8,802 nucleotides of DNA from DASYYE01 sp035946955 (GTDB lineage Bacteria; Actinomycetota; Actinomycetes; Streptosporangiales; Streptosporangiaceae), in contig DASYYE010000454.1 of assembly GCA_035946955.1 (NCBI GenBank), positions 1 to 8,802 on the forward strand, given 5' to 3'. How positions within the stretch are numbered: position 1 is the stretch's first letter; each line of letters opens with the position of its first letter. A program made the position numbers and the translations under genes. Below, piece by piece: positions 1 to 6,088 of the stretch. Under the pieces are notes generated by a model. That model saw only the letters and a list, made by a program, of their open reading frames with translations. It was not told the origin of the DNA and made no database searches.

Positions 1-118
1 TGCCGGCCTGTTGGCACTCCGACTCAGCCCTACGACGAAGCTAGCGTTCGTCGTGACCGGCTCCCGCCCGTTCCAGTACCGGGAGCCAGCCGAAGCATGG
101 CATCTGCTGCACCCGTAG
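1..118 (+). CDS. 3' end of an unidentified protein (partial)
   Basis: An open frame enters from the left edge (first full codon at base 2) and ends at TAG 116-118, giving 38 C-terminal residues. The peptide looks protein-like: a leucine-rich start, then KLAFVVTGSRPF and a tail ending AWHLLHP. The other two plus frames stop at 42-44 and 127-129. I do not recognise the family and assign no function. If real, the gene converges on aspS, with a hairpin-rich gap between the two. The fragment is too short to exclude a chance open frame. Confidence 0.42.
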   Translation, partial: AGLLALRLSPTTKLAFVVTGSRPFQYREPAEAWHLLHP

Positions 119-125
119 CAGTGAG

Positions 126-190
126 GTGAGCCCCCGCTCGCGGCGGCGGGCCGCACACTCGCGGCGGGACGGCGCACGCAGCGGGCTCTC
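126..190. terminator. GC-rich hairpin region between convergent genes
   Basis: The stretch between the TAG at 116-118 and the aspS stop at 209 holds nested inverted repeats. The outer arms are GAGCCCCCGCT (128-138) and AGCGGGCTC (180-188), which pair with a two-base bulge. Inside them GCGGC (140-144) faces GCCGC (150-154). There is no T-run, but actinobacterial terminators often lack one. A bidirectional terminator is the simplest reading, inferred from position and structure only. Confidence 0.4.
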
Positions 191-208
191 CCAGCCGCTA
201 TGAGTGGG

Positions 209-1990
209 CTAGCTGTGGCCGTCACCGGTCTGGCGTGTCGGCTTCTTGTCGATCTTCAGATGGAGTTCCGTGAGGCGTTGCGGCGAGACCTCGCTGGGCG
301 CACCCATCAGGAGATCCTGGGCGGTCTGGTTCAGCGGGAAGGCGATGACCTCGCGGATGTTCGGCTGGTCCGCCAGCAGCATGACGATCCGATCGACTCC
401 AGGGGCGATGCCGCCGTGCGGGGGCGCACCGAAGTGGAACGCGCGCAGCATACCGCCGAACTCGCGTTCGACCTGTTCTTGTGTGTATCCGACGATCTCG
501 AACGCCTTGTACATGACCTCCGGGCTATGGTTCCGGATCGCCCCCGAGGACAATTCGACCCCGTTGCAGACGATGTCGTACTGCCAGGCCAGGATGTCCA
601 ATGGATCCTGCGTTGTGAGGGCTTCCAGGCCGCCTTGGGGCATCGAGAATGGGTTGTGGCTGAACTGGATCGTCCCGTCCTCGTCGCGTTCGTACATCGG
701 GAAGTCGACGATCCAGCAGAAGCGGTAAGCGTCGGTGTCGAAGCAGTCGGTGCGCCGCGCCGCTTCGACTCGGATGTCGGCCATGACCTTGGAAACGTTG
801 CCGGGCTCGCCAGCGTTGAAGAACACTGCCATCCCAGGCCCGCCCTTGACTTCACGGATGAGCCGCTGTGCCTCCTCCTCGTTGAGGAACTTCGCGATCG
901 GGCCGCTCAGGCGGCCATCTTCTTCGACACGCACCCAGGCAAGCCCTTTGGCGCCGAGGGAAACAGCGAACGCCTCCATCTGGTCGAAGAATGACCTCGG
1001 CAAGCCAGCGGAGTCAGGCACCGGCAGTGCGCGGACATGCTTACCAGCGAAGGCGCGGAAGCCACTGGTAGCGAAAACCTCCGATACGTCGGCCAGTTCG
1101 AGACGTGCCCGCAGGTCGGGCTTGTCAGTGCCATAACGAAGCAACGCGTCACGGAAGGTGATGTGCGGGTAGGGGGACGTCGTTTCCCGGCCAGGTGCGA
1201 ACTCGTGGAAGAGGTCGGTAAAGACCGCTTCGACAACCTCGAAGACGTCCTCCTGCTCCACGAAACTCATCTCGATGTCAAGCTGGTAGAACTCGCCCGG
1301 TGACCGGTCGGCCCGGCTGTCCTCGTCTCGGAAGCACGGCGCGATCTGAAAGTAGCGGTCGAACCCAGCAACCATGATGAGCTGCTTGAACTGCTGGGGC
1401 GCCTGCGGCAGAGCGTAAAAGTTGCCCGGGTAGACCCGAGAAGGCACAAGGTAGTCGCGGGCGCCCTCGGGGCTCGTTGCCGACAAGATAGGAGTTTGGA
1501 ACTCGGTGAAGCCGTGCGCGGTCATCTTCTCACGCAAGCTGCTGATGACCGCCGACCTCAGCAAGATGTTGTCATGCATCTGGCTTCGCCGGAGATCGAG
1601 GAAGCGGTATGTGAGGCGCTCTTTCTCCGACACCGGGTCTTCTGGGAAGACACTGAACGGCAAGACTTCACAGGTTCCCAGGACCTCAATGCCGGTGACC
1701 CCGATTTCAACCTCACCGGTCGGCAAATCGGGATTGACATTCTCTGCGCCGCGGGCCACGACGGAACCAGAAACGCAGACGACAGTTTCCTTGCGCATGC
1801 CGCTGAGGGTTTCGAAAAGAGGGTTATCAGGATGAGCCACTAGCTGGATAATGCCGTAGTGGTCACGGAGGTCGACGAACAGTACTCCACCGAGGTTCCG
1901 ACGGTTATGCAGCCAGCCAGAAAGGCGGACCTCCTGGCCGACATGGCCCTTTCGGAGTTCGCCGCACATATGCGACCGGTACCGATGCAT
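209..1990 (-). CDS. aspS: Aspartyl-tRNA synthetase (AspRS), class II
   Basis: This enzyme activates L-aspartate with ATP and charges tRNA-Asp in the cytoplasm. The product has 593 residues, the usual full length of bacterial AspRS. An OB-fold anticodon-binding domain spans about 18-105 (RLSGWLHNRR, VDLRDHYG). The class II core follows, with PQAPQQFKQL at 195-204, motif 2 starting CFRDED (219-224) and continuing to YQLDIEMSF, the bacterial GAD insertion at about 290-420, NPFSMP at 446-451, and motif 3 GGIAPGVDRIVMLL (526-539). No catalytic motif is missing. The ATG at 1990 gives the expected MHRYRSH start; only a weak GGCGGA precedes it. Three sampled 60-base lines are about 57-62% G+C, against about 67-77% in the permease, with many A/T-ending codons, which suggests a different origin. 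It lies 121 bases after the GNAT gene on the same strand. Whether it is the sole or a second aspS cannot be told here. Confidence 0.97.
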   Translation of the reverse strand: MHRYRSHMCGELRKGHVGQEVRLSGWLHNRRNLGGVLFVDLRDHYGIIQLVAHPDNPLFETLSGMRKETVVCVSGSVVARGAENVNPDLPTGEVEIGVTGIEVLGTCEVLPFSVFPEDPVSEKERLTYRFLDLRRSQMHDNILLRSAVISSLREKMTAHGFTEFQTPILSATSPEGARDYLVPSRVYPGNFYALPQAPQQFKQLIMVAGFDRYFQIAPCFRDEDSRADRSPGEFYQLDIEMSFVEQEDVFEVVEAVFTDLFHEFAPGRETTSPYPHITFRDALLRYGTDKPDLRARLELADVSEVFATSGFRAFAGKHVRALPVPDSAGLPRSFFDQMEAFAVSLGAKGLAWVRVEEDGRLSGPIAKFLNEEEAQRLIREVKGGPGMAVFFNAGEPGNVSKVMADIRVEAARRTDCFDTDAYRFCWIVDFPMYERDEDGTIQFSHNPFSMPQGGLEALTTQDPLDILAWQYDIVCNGVELSSGAIRNHSPEVMYKAFEIVGYTQEQVEREFGGMLRAFHFGAPPHGGIAPGVDRIVMLLADQPNIREVIAFPLNQTAQDLLMGAPSEVSPQRLTELHLKIDKKPTRQTGDGHS

Positions 1991-2047
1991 CGTCCGCCCA
2001 ATTCGTATTCAAAGTCGAAGTCTGTAGTTGCCCGCCATAACCCCAAC

Positions 2048-2053
2048 AGCCTA
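2048..2053 (-). promoter_or_regulatory. Possible -10 box for aspS
   Basis: On the minus strand this reads TAGGCT, close to the TAGxxT -10 form common in actinomycetes, about 58 bases upstream of the aspS ATG. A GGGACA lies further upstream at a 19-base spacing, longer than ideal. It would let aspS be expressed separately from the GNAT gene. This is a weak prediction. Confidence 0.22.
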
Positions 2054-2070
2054 CACTGCCCGCCAATCAG

Positions 2071-2091
2071 CCTGTCCCAGATGTGGGCAGG
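2071..2091 (-). terminator. Hairpin between GNAT and aspS
   Basis: CCTGtCCCA (2071-2079) and TGGGCAGG (2084-2091) form an 8-bp stem with a single-base bulge and a GATG loop. It lies 20 bases past the GNAT stop on the minus strand and upstream of aspS. It has no U-tract. It could terminate or attenuate GNAT transcription, which would separate aspS from the upstream operon. Confidence 0.35.
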
Positions 2092-2111
2092 AGGGGTTAC
2101 CCGCAGCACCA

Positions 2112-2765
2112 TCATGTCAGGATGAGGGGCCGGAGGCTGCCAGGCGCGGTCGCTGGCCGTCTCCACATGGGGTGCATCAGTGGTCCCTTGGCCAGGTGGA
2201 TGGGCAGTCCGTGGTCGGCGTAGCTGTGGCGCAGGTAGATGCGGCGGGCGTGCAGGCTGGAGGCTTCGAGGTAGGCGGGCGTGCCTGTCTGGTCGAGGGT
2301 GACGTGGTGGGCATTCAGCATGGCGGTGCCGATGCCCTGGCGCTGGGCGTCCGGCCGGACGGCGAGGACGGCCAAGTGGTGGTGGGCGGCGCCGACCGGG
2401 TGGTGGCGCTCAAGTACCCGGTCGAAGGCCACGAACCGGGCGGTCCACGGGTGGGTCGCGGCGGCCAGCCGTTCGCCGTAGCCAGGGTCTTCACCCGGGC
2501 CTTCCTCACCGATGGGCAGCCACAGCGCCGCAGCGGTGCGGCCGAGGGTGGTGTAGACGACGCCGACCGTCATCGCGTGTTCCACGTAGAGGCGGAAGTA
2601 GCCGGGGAAGGCCTCCCGCCTTGCATCGGGGTCGGGGATCAGCCACTGGGAAGGGGCCAGATCGTGGAACGCGTCGGCGATGACCTGGCTGAGCACATCG
2701 GTGTCCGCTTCCGCAGCGCGTACGACGGTGACGCCGGGGGCGGCTGGGCTGGTGTGGGGGGTCAT
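2112..2765 (-). CDS. GNAT-family N-acetyltransferase
   Basis: The product is a predicted cytoplasmic acetyl-CoA-dependent N-acetyltransferase of 217 residues. The acetyl-CoA-binding motif A is clear: a hydrophobic strand LAVLAVRPD followed by AQRQGIGTAML, matching the R/Q-x-x-G-x-G/A loop. The next block, AYLEASSLHARRIYLRHSY, matches the strand-plus-helix region of GNATs. The layout recalls puromycin acetyltransferase and other small-molecule GNATs (an N-terminal ADAFHD-like segment, then LxVxP, QGxG, LEASS), so a small molecule is a likelier acceptor than ribosomal protein, but the substrate is unknown. The ATG at 2765 was chosen because it overlaps the permease stop as ATGA and gives a start of MTPHTSPAAPGVTVVRAA; the open frame reaches back to 2876, but that part lies inside the permease gene. 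The overlap implies translational coupling with the permease. aspS follows after 121 bases. Confidence 0.88.
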   Translation of the reverse strand: MTPHTSPAAPGVTVVRAAEADTDVLSQVIADAFHDLAPSQWLIPDPDARREAFPGYFRLYVEHAMTVGVVYTTLGRTAAALWLPIGEEGPGEDPGYGERLAAATHPWTARFVAFDRVLERHHPVGAAHHHLAVLAVRPDAQRQGIGTAMLNAHHVTLDQTGTPAYLEASSLHARRIYLRHSYADHGLPIHLAKGPLMHPMWRRPATAPGSLRPLILT

Positions 2766-4264
2766 GACGACGCCCCGGGAGCGGTGGTGGGGGTGAGTTG
2801 GCCGGTGACGGCATGCGGGCCGAGCCCGATGGTGGCATACACCCGCGGCCGCCGGGTTCTGAGCACGAGGCCCCACGCCAGCCCCAGGACTGCGATCCCG
2901 GCGTAGCTGGCTGGCAGGACCCAGGCGGCCGGGTCACCGGGCGCGACGCCGAGCAGGGTGTTGTAGTGGGTCACCGCGAGCACGACGATGCCAGCCAGCA
3001 GGACAGCGGCGAGTGTGGGTGCGGTCAGCCGCGCCCAGCTTCCCTCGCCTCGCGGGTCATGGCGGAAGAACATGATGACAGCAACGGCGGTCACCGCGAG
3101 AAGGACGAGGATGCCGAAGCCGCCGGTGGTGCCGAGCCAGAAGAACAGCCGGGTCATCGGATCCCAGCCGCTGAGGGCGTAGCCGATGATGACGGTCAGG
3201 CCGGTTGCGCTTTGCACCAGCGAGGCGGCCTTGGGGATGTTGTTGGTCCCGGTGCGGCCCAGCGCCGCGGGCAGCACACCCTCACGGCCGAGGGCGAAGA
3301 TGTAACGCCAGACACAGTTGTGGAACGCCAGCGCAGCGGCGAACAGCGAGGTCAAGAACAGCACCTGCGCGGCCTGCGACAGCGCTGTGCCGCCGAGGCC
3401 GAACAACAGCCCCGGCCCCTGGTGAGCCGCAGCAGCCACCACGTGCGCCTGGCCGGTGTGGGCGGCCATCGCCCACGCCACGCCCGCGTAGACAACCCCG
3501 ATCACACCCAGGGCGGCGTAGGTGGCCACGGGTATGGTCCGCCGCAGGTGGCGGGCTTCCTCGGCGAGCACGGGGGCCTGCTCAAACCCGACGAACCCGA
3601 GGACCGCGACCACCGCCAGCACCCCGAACGTGCCGAACCCAGCGGAAGTCAGCGCGGCTGGAGAAAGGGTGGCGAAGCTGAGGTGGCCGAGCGCGGGATG
3701 GGTGAGGCCGGAGATGGTCTCGGCGAGGATGACCAGGATCTCGATGCTCAGCAGCACCCCGAGGACAGCGCCGGTGATATCGACCCGCAGCAGGCCCAGC
3801 ATGGTGATGACCACCCACGCGGCCAGCGCCCACACCCACCAGGCCGCGTGGATGCCCAGGTGGGCGGCGGCTTCGCTGGCCGCGTTCGGCCCGAACGCCC
3901 CATACAGCCCCACCTGCAGAAACGAGTAGGCCAGCAGCGCCACCAGCGCAGCGGCCACACCCGCCACCCGGCCCAGGCCCCGGGAGATGAACGCATAGAA
4001 CGCACCCGAGTTGGTGATGTGCCGTGTCATCGCCACATACCCCGTGGCGAAGAGCGCCAAGATGACCGCCACCACGAGGAACGCGGCCGGGATGCCTGCT
4101 AACCCGGTCGTGGCATAAGCGCTGGGAATGACCCCGGCGGCCACGGTCAGCGGCGCGACCCCGGCGAGGACGAAGAACAGCACGGCAGGTACCCCGAGCC
4201 GGTCCTGGGCCAGTGCCCGGGATACGGCGCTGTTCTTTCTGGTAGCGGTTTGTGTTCTCGGCAT
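2762..4264 (-). CDS. APC-superfamily amino-acid permease
   Basis: The product is a predicted 500-residue inner-membrane amino-acid or amine transporter with about 12 hydrophobic segments. The first, FFVLAGVAPLTVAAGVIPSA (about 30-49), carries the Gly-x-Ala-Pro-type unwound helix expected of APC carriers. GYVAMTRHITNSGAFYAFIS is the usual loop leading into TM3, and GFVGFEQAPVLAEEARHLRRTIP is the conserved TM6 to cytoplasmic-loop segment. The C-terminal tail is short and polar. The ATG at 4264 was chosen because AGGAG lies 7 bases upstream; a GTG at 4279 overlaps that Shine-Dalgarno and is less likely. The 3' end overlaps the GNAT start by 4 bases, while 50 bases with two hairpins separate it from GPP34 upstream. 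Leu55 is a TTA codon. The transported substrate and direction cannot be deduced from sequence. Confidence 0.93.
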   Translation of the reverse strand: MPRTQTATRKNSAVSRALAQDRLGVPAVLFFVLAGVAPLTVAAGVIPSAYATTGLAGIPAAFLVVAVILALFATGYVAMTRHITNSGAFYAFISRGLGRVAGVAAALVALLAYSFLQVGLYGAFGPNAASEAAAHLGIHAAWWVWALAAWVVITMLGLLRVDITGAVLGVLLSIEILVILAETISGLTHPALGHLSFATLSPAALTSAGFGTFGVLAVVAVLGFVGFEQAPVLAEEARHLRRTIPVATYAALGVIGVVYAGVAWAMAAHTGQAHVVAAAAHQGPGLLFGLGGTALSQAAQVLFLTSLFAAALAFHNCVWRYIFALGREGVLPAALGRTGTNNIPKAASLVQSATGLTVIIGYALSGWDPMTRLFFWLGTTGGFGILVLLAVTAVAVIMFFRHDPRGEGSWARLTAPTLAAVLLAGIVVLAVTHYNTLLGVAPGDPAAWVLPASYAGIAVLGLAWGLVLRTRRPRVYATIGLGPHAVTGQLTPTTAPGASS

Positions 4265-4271
4265 CGATTCA

Positions 4272-4276
4272 CTCCT
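4272..4276 (-). promoter_or_regulatory. Ribosome binding site of the permease
   Basis: On the minus strand this reads AGGAG, 7 bases from the ATG at 4264. It decides the start over the in-frame GTG at 4279, which begins inside the same element. It is the strongest Shine-Dalgarno seen on the minus strand here, and it lies just downstream of a hairpin. Confidence 0.7.
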
Positions 4277-4285
4277 CACTGATGG

Positions 4286-4302
4286 CTGCCTGGTTCAGGC
4301 AG
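4286..4302 (-). repeat. Perfect 7-bp stem hairpin upstream of the permease
   Basis: CTGCCTG (4286-4292) and CAGGCAG (4296-4302) are perfect inverted arms around a three-base loop. In the mRNA the hairpin falls 12 bases after the GPP34 stop and 9 bases before the permease AGGAG. It may be an internal terminator, an attenuator, or an mRNA-stability element setting permease/GNAT levels relative to ATPase/GPP34. No U-run follows it. Confidence 0.5.
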
Positions 4303-4312
4303 GGTGCAGGGG

Positions 4313-4329
4313 GCTCACACGCGGTGAGC
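4313..4329. repeat. Inverted repeat GCTCAC-N5-GTGAGC across the GPP34 stop
   Basis: These are perfect 6-bp arms, GCTCAC (4313-4318) and GTGAGC (4324-4329), with a five-base spacer. The repeat covers the last codons and the stop (4315-4317) of the GPP34 gene. The same hexamer recurs in the other intergenic regions of the window. It may be a dimeric operator about 50 bases upstream of the permease, or an mRNA hairpin paired with the one at 4286-4302. Confidence 0.4.
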
Positions 4330-4974
4330 GAGCAGGGCGCTGTCGACGGCCGCCTGGGTGTGGGCGATCAGCTCGCGCATGCCGGGTTCAAGGTGGGCGA
4401 CTGCTGCATGGACAGGGCGGCAGGCTGAGGAAGGCGCGCATTCAGTGAGACGGAAGCCCAGGCCGCAGGCGGCGGCCAGCCCGGCCAGCGCCGCGCCCCG
4501 GGCGGTCAGCGGCCGGGTGGGGTCCAGCGCGGCCCACACCCGCAGCAGCGGCGCGAATGCCCAGTCTGGATCCATCGGCGCCCACCGTTCACGGTGCCAC
4601 CGGCTACCCGCCCGTCTCAGGTACCCGGCATGTTCCAGCCGCTTGGCCACATCCGTGCCGACGGTGGGCGATAGGAACAGCAGCCAGTCCCGCACTGGGT
4701 GACGCTCATGCTCACTGGCCACCAAGCTGATTAGACGGCCAGCTAACCCCTCCTCCGAGGGGACGTGCCCGGCCACCACAACCTCATCCCGCCACACGCC
4801 AACGTGTCCCGCGAGCACCAGTTCAGCCAGCAGCCCACCCGCCAGCCCCAGGCCCAGCGCACGCGGTTGCACATACGGCTTGCCGCTGACCTCGTGGTGG
4901 GCCACCAGGTACAGGTCGTCGGCAAGCAGCCCGGTCCCGCTCAGTCCTGCCACGGACCTCGGCCCGCTGGTCAT
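4315..4974 (-). CDS. GPP34 (GOLPH3/Vps74-like) family protein
   Basis: The 219-residue product matches the actinobacterial GPP34 family in length and layout. Near the N-terminus, LLADDLYLVAHHEVSGKP corresponds to the family's usual 'L..DL.LLA.....G' strand region. ALGLGLAGGLLAELVLAGHV (about 39-58) is the characteristic alanine/leucine helix with the AELxLxG core, and RHPVRDWLLF and AKRLEHAGYLRR follow. In eukaryotes GPP34 proteins bind phosphatidylinositol-4-phosphate at the Golgi; the bacterial role is unknown, so peripheral membrane binding is only a suggestion. The ATG at 4974 was chosen because it overlaps the ATPase stop as ATGA, with GGTGAG 6 bases upstream. The same frame stays open back to 5151, so a longer form is possible. 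Leu77 is a TTA codon. The overlap points to co-translation with the regulatory ATPase. Confidence 0.86.
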   Translation of the reverse strand: MTSGPRSVAGLSGTGLLADDLYLVAHHEVSGKPYVQPRALGLGLAGGLLAELVLAGHVGVWRDEVVVAGHVPSEEGLAGRLISLVASEHERHPVRDWLLFLSPTVGTDVAKRLEHAGYLRRAGSRWHRERWAPMDPDWAFAPLLRVWAALDPTRPLTARGAALAGLAAACGLGFRLTECAPSSACRPVHAAVAHLEPGMRELIAHTQAAVDSALLAHRV

Positions 4975-5939
4975 GCGCAGCTCACCACGGTGCGCTGCGC
5001 GCGGAAAGCAGCGTCCGGACCTGCTAACCCACCCTCGACCCCGGTCGTCAAATGCAGAGGCCGACACGGCACAGTCCTCGCGCGGCCGGTGAGGACCAGC
5101 AGGTCCGAGACGATCAGCGAAGTGAGCTGACGGCGAGCGTGACGGTGGCACCCTTGCAGCTCCCCTTGGAGAGTCCGAAGAAACGCTGACTGGCTGGACT
5201 GTGTCCGAGGAGCTGTGTCACGTGAAGGGCACCAAGGGCCGGTGCCTGTCACGCGGCCTTTGGGCAGGGCGTGGCACTCCGCGACCTCCACCTCGTCTGC
5301 GCCCTCCGCGACGTGCGGTGGTTGCTGGGTGTCCAGGAGGCGGTAGAGCAGGCTGGCGAGTTCCGGCGCGGATGGCGCAGCTACCAGCCTGGCTTGGTCT
5401 GCCAGCGCCCACCATTGCATGGTGGCGCGTCCATACCAGGCCGGCACATGAGAGAAGCGCAGGGCCAGCGCGGCTTCGCCGTCGCGTACCACGTCCTCAT
5501 ATGGATCCTGCGGCAGCGGCTGGCCGGTGGCCTGTGACCAGCTCACGTCGGCCCAGACCAGACGGCCTCGGTGGTCGCCAGTTACGCCGGTGGCCCTTGA
5601 CAGGCCGCGGACAAGCAGCAGGCCGCGTCCGTGCTCGGCAGCCGGGTCATCGAGCACCTGGGGTTCGGAAGCACCGCCGCGGTCGGCGACAGTGACGCGA
5701 ACTGTGGCACCGTGCCAGGTGACTTCGACCGCGAAGCAGGCGCCCTGGCCGCTTCGGGTGTGCTTGACCGCGTTGGAACCTAGCTCGGTGGCCACCGCGG
5801 TCACGTCGTCGCGGGCGGGGCAGGGCGGGAGGAGCCCGGCGAGCCAGCGGCGCAGTATGGCGAGCTGGCTTTCCTCACCTGGGAATACCCGGCGCCACCG
5901 CAGCCCAGGCGACGGTGCCTGAGTGATCTGGGATGCCAT
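4971..5939 (-). CDS. Anti-sigma-type ATP-binding protein (HATPase_c_2)
   Basis: A predicted cytoplasmic protein of 322 residues. Its first part (about 15-135) is a GHKL/histidine-kinase-like ATPase domain of the RsbW/SpoIIAB type: N-box ELGSNAVKH (52-60), G1 box VADRGG (84-89) and G2 box GRGLLLVRGLS (104-114). No dimerisation or phosphoacceptor domain precedes it, so it is not a complete sensor kinase. Residues 150-205 (GEAALALRF, PAWYGRATMQWWAL, LLYRLLD) resemble the second half of ATPases found in WhiJ/AbaA-like loci. Residues from about 215 look unlike any family, are cysteine- and arginine-rich in places, and may be read-through. The ATG at 5939 starts MASQITQAP, with a weak GTGGGA upstream; a GTG at 5948 is an alternative. 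The gene diverges from the XRE/DUF5753 regulator and overlaps GPP34 by 4 bases. A TTA codon encodes Leu305. A partner-protein regulatory role is inferred from the family. Confidence 0.85.
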   Translation of the reverse strand: MASQITQAPSPGLRWRRVFPGEESQLAILRRWLAGLLPPCPARDDVTAVATELGSNAVKHTRSGQGACFAVEVTWHGATVRVTVADRGGASEPQVLDDPAAEHGRGLLLVRGLSRATGVTGDHRGRLVWADVSWSQATGQPLPQDPYEDVVRDGEAALALRFSHVPAWYGRATMQWWALADQARLVAAPSAPELASLLYRLLDTQQPPHVAEGADEVEVAECHALPKGRVTGTGPWCPSRDTAPRTQSSQSAFLRTLQGELQGCHRHARRQLTSLIVSDLLVLTGRARTVPCRPLHLTTGVEGGLAGPDAAFRAQRTVVSCA

Positions 5940-5956
5940 GCGTCCCACAATGCTGG

Positions 5957-5969
5957 CTGCAAATTGCAG
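5957..5969. promoter_or_regulatory. Palindrome CTGCAA-A-TTGCAG, candidate operator
   Basis: Perfect 6-bp arms around one central base, 18 bases upstream of the ATPase ATG in the divergent intergenic region. The size and symmetry suit a dimeric HTH regulator such as the neighbouring XRE protein. That assignment is inference. Confidence 0.42.
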
Positions 5970-5985
5970 AATCAAGTTAGCATTA

Positions 5986-6010
5986 GTGAGCAAACGTGAG
6001 CGTAATGAGC
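5986..6010 (+). repeat. Tandem TGAGC repeats in the divergent promoter region
   Basis: GTGAGC occurs at 5986-5991 and 5996-6001 and ATGAGC at 6005-6010, so the TGAGC core repeats at 10- and 9-base steps, close to one helical turn. The phasing would place bound protein on one DNA face. It lies between the start codons of the ATPase and XRE genes, about 80 bases upstream of the latter. It may be an operator or activator site. Confidence 0.42.
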
Positions 6011-6021
6011 GGAACAGCACC

Positions 6022-6034
6022 AACCACTATGGTT
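6022..6034. promoter_or_regulatory. Palindrome AACCA-CTA-TGGTT near the XRE promoter
   Basis: Perfect 5-bp arms around CTA, about 55 bases upstream of the XRE start. It includes TATGGT (6028-6033), a possible -10 hexamer for the plus-strand gene, though I find no good -35. An autoregulatory operator is plausible but unproven. Confidence 0.3.
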
Positions 6035-6088
6035 CACAGCAGACCGTGGTGGCAGACTGGCTAACAGCATCGGGGCGGGAGGTGCATG

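Noticed and set aside
200..994. A 264-codon plus-strand ORF opposite aspS
   Set aside because: It is antisense to well-conserved AspRS sequence and shows no family motif; a GC-codon shadow.
1991..2111. A T-box or other tRNA-sensing leader upstream of aspS
   Set aside because: I found no T-box consensus or anticodon stem; only one bulged hairpin is visible.
2766..2876. A 37-residue N-terminal extension of the GNAT
   Set aside because: It lies wholly inside the permease gene and is His/Arg/Pro-rich; the ATGA overlap start is better.
2028..2906. A 292-codon plus-strand ORF opposite GNAT
   Set aside because: It runs antisense through the GNAT motif A and into the permease, and its Gly/Asp/Val-rich content is typical of antisense frames.
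2798..4102. A 434-codon plus-strand ORF opposite the permease
   Set aside because: The translation is extremely polar and Gln/His/Glu-rich, the expected mirror of hydrophobic transmembrane codons.
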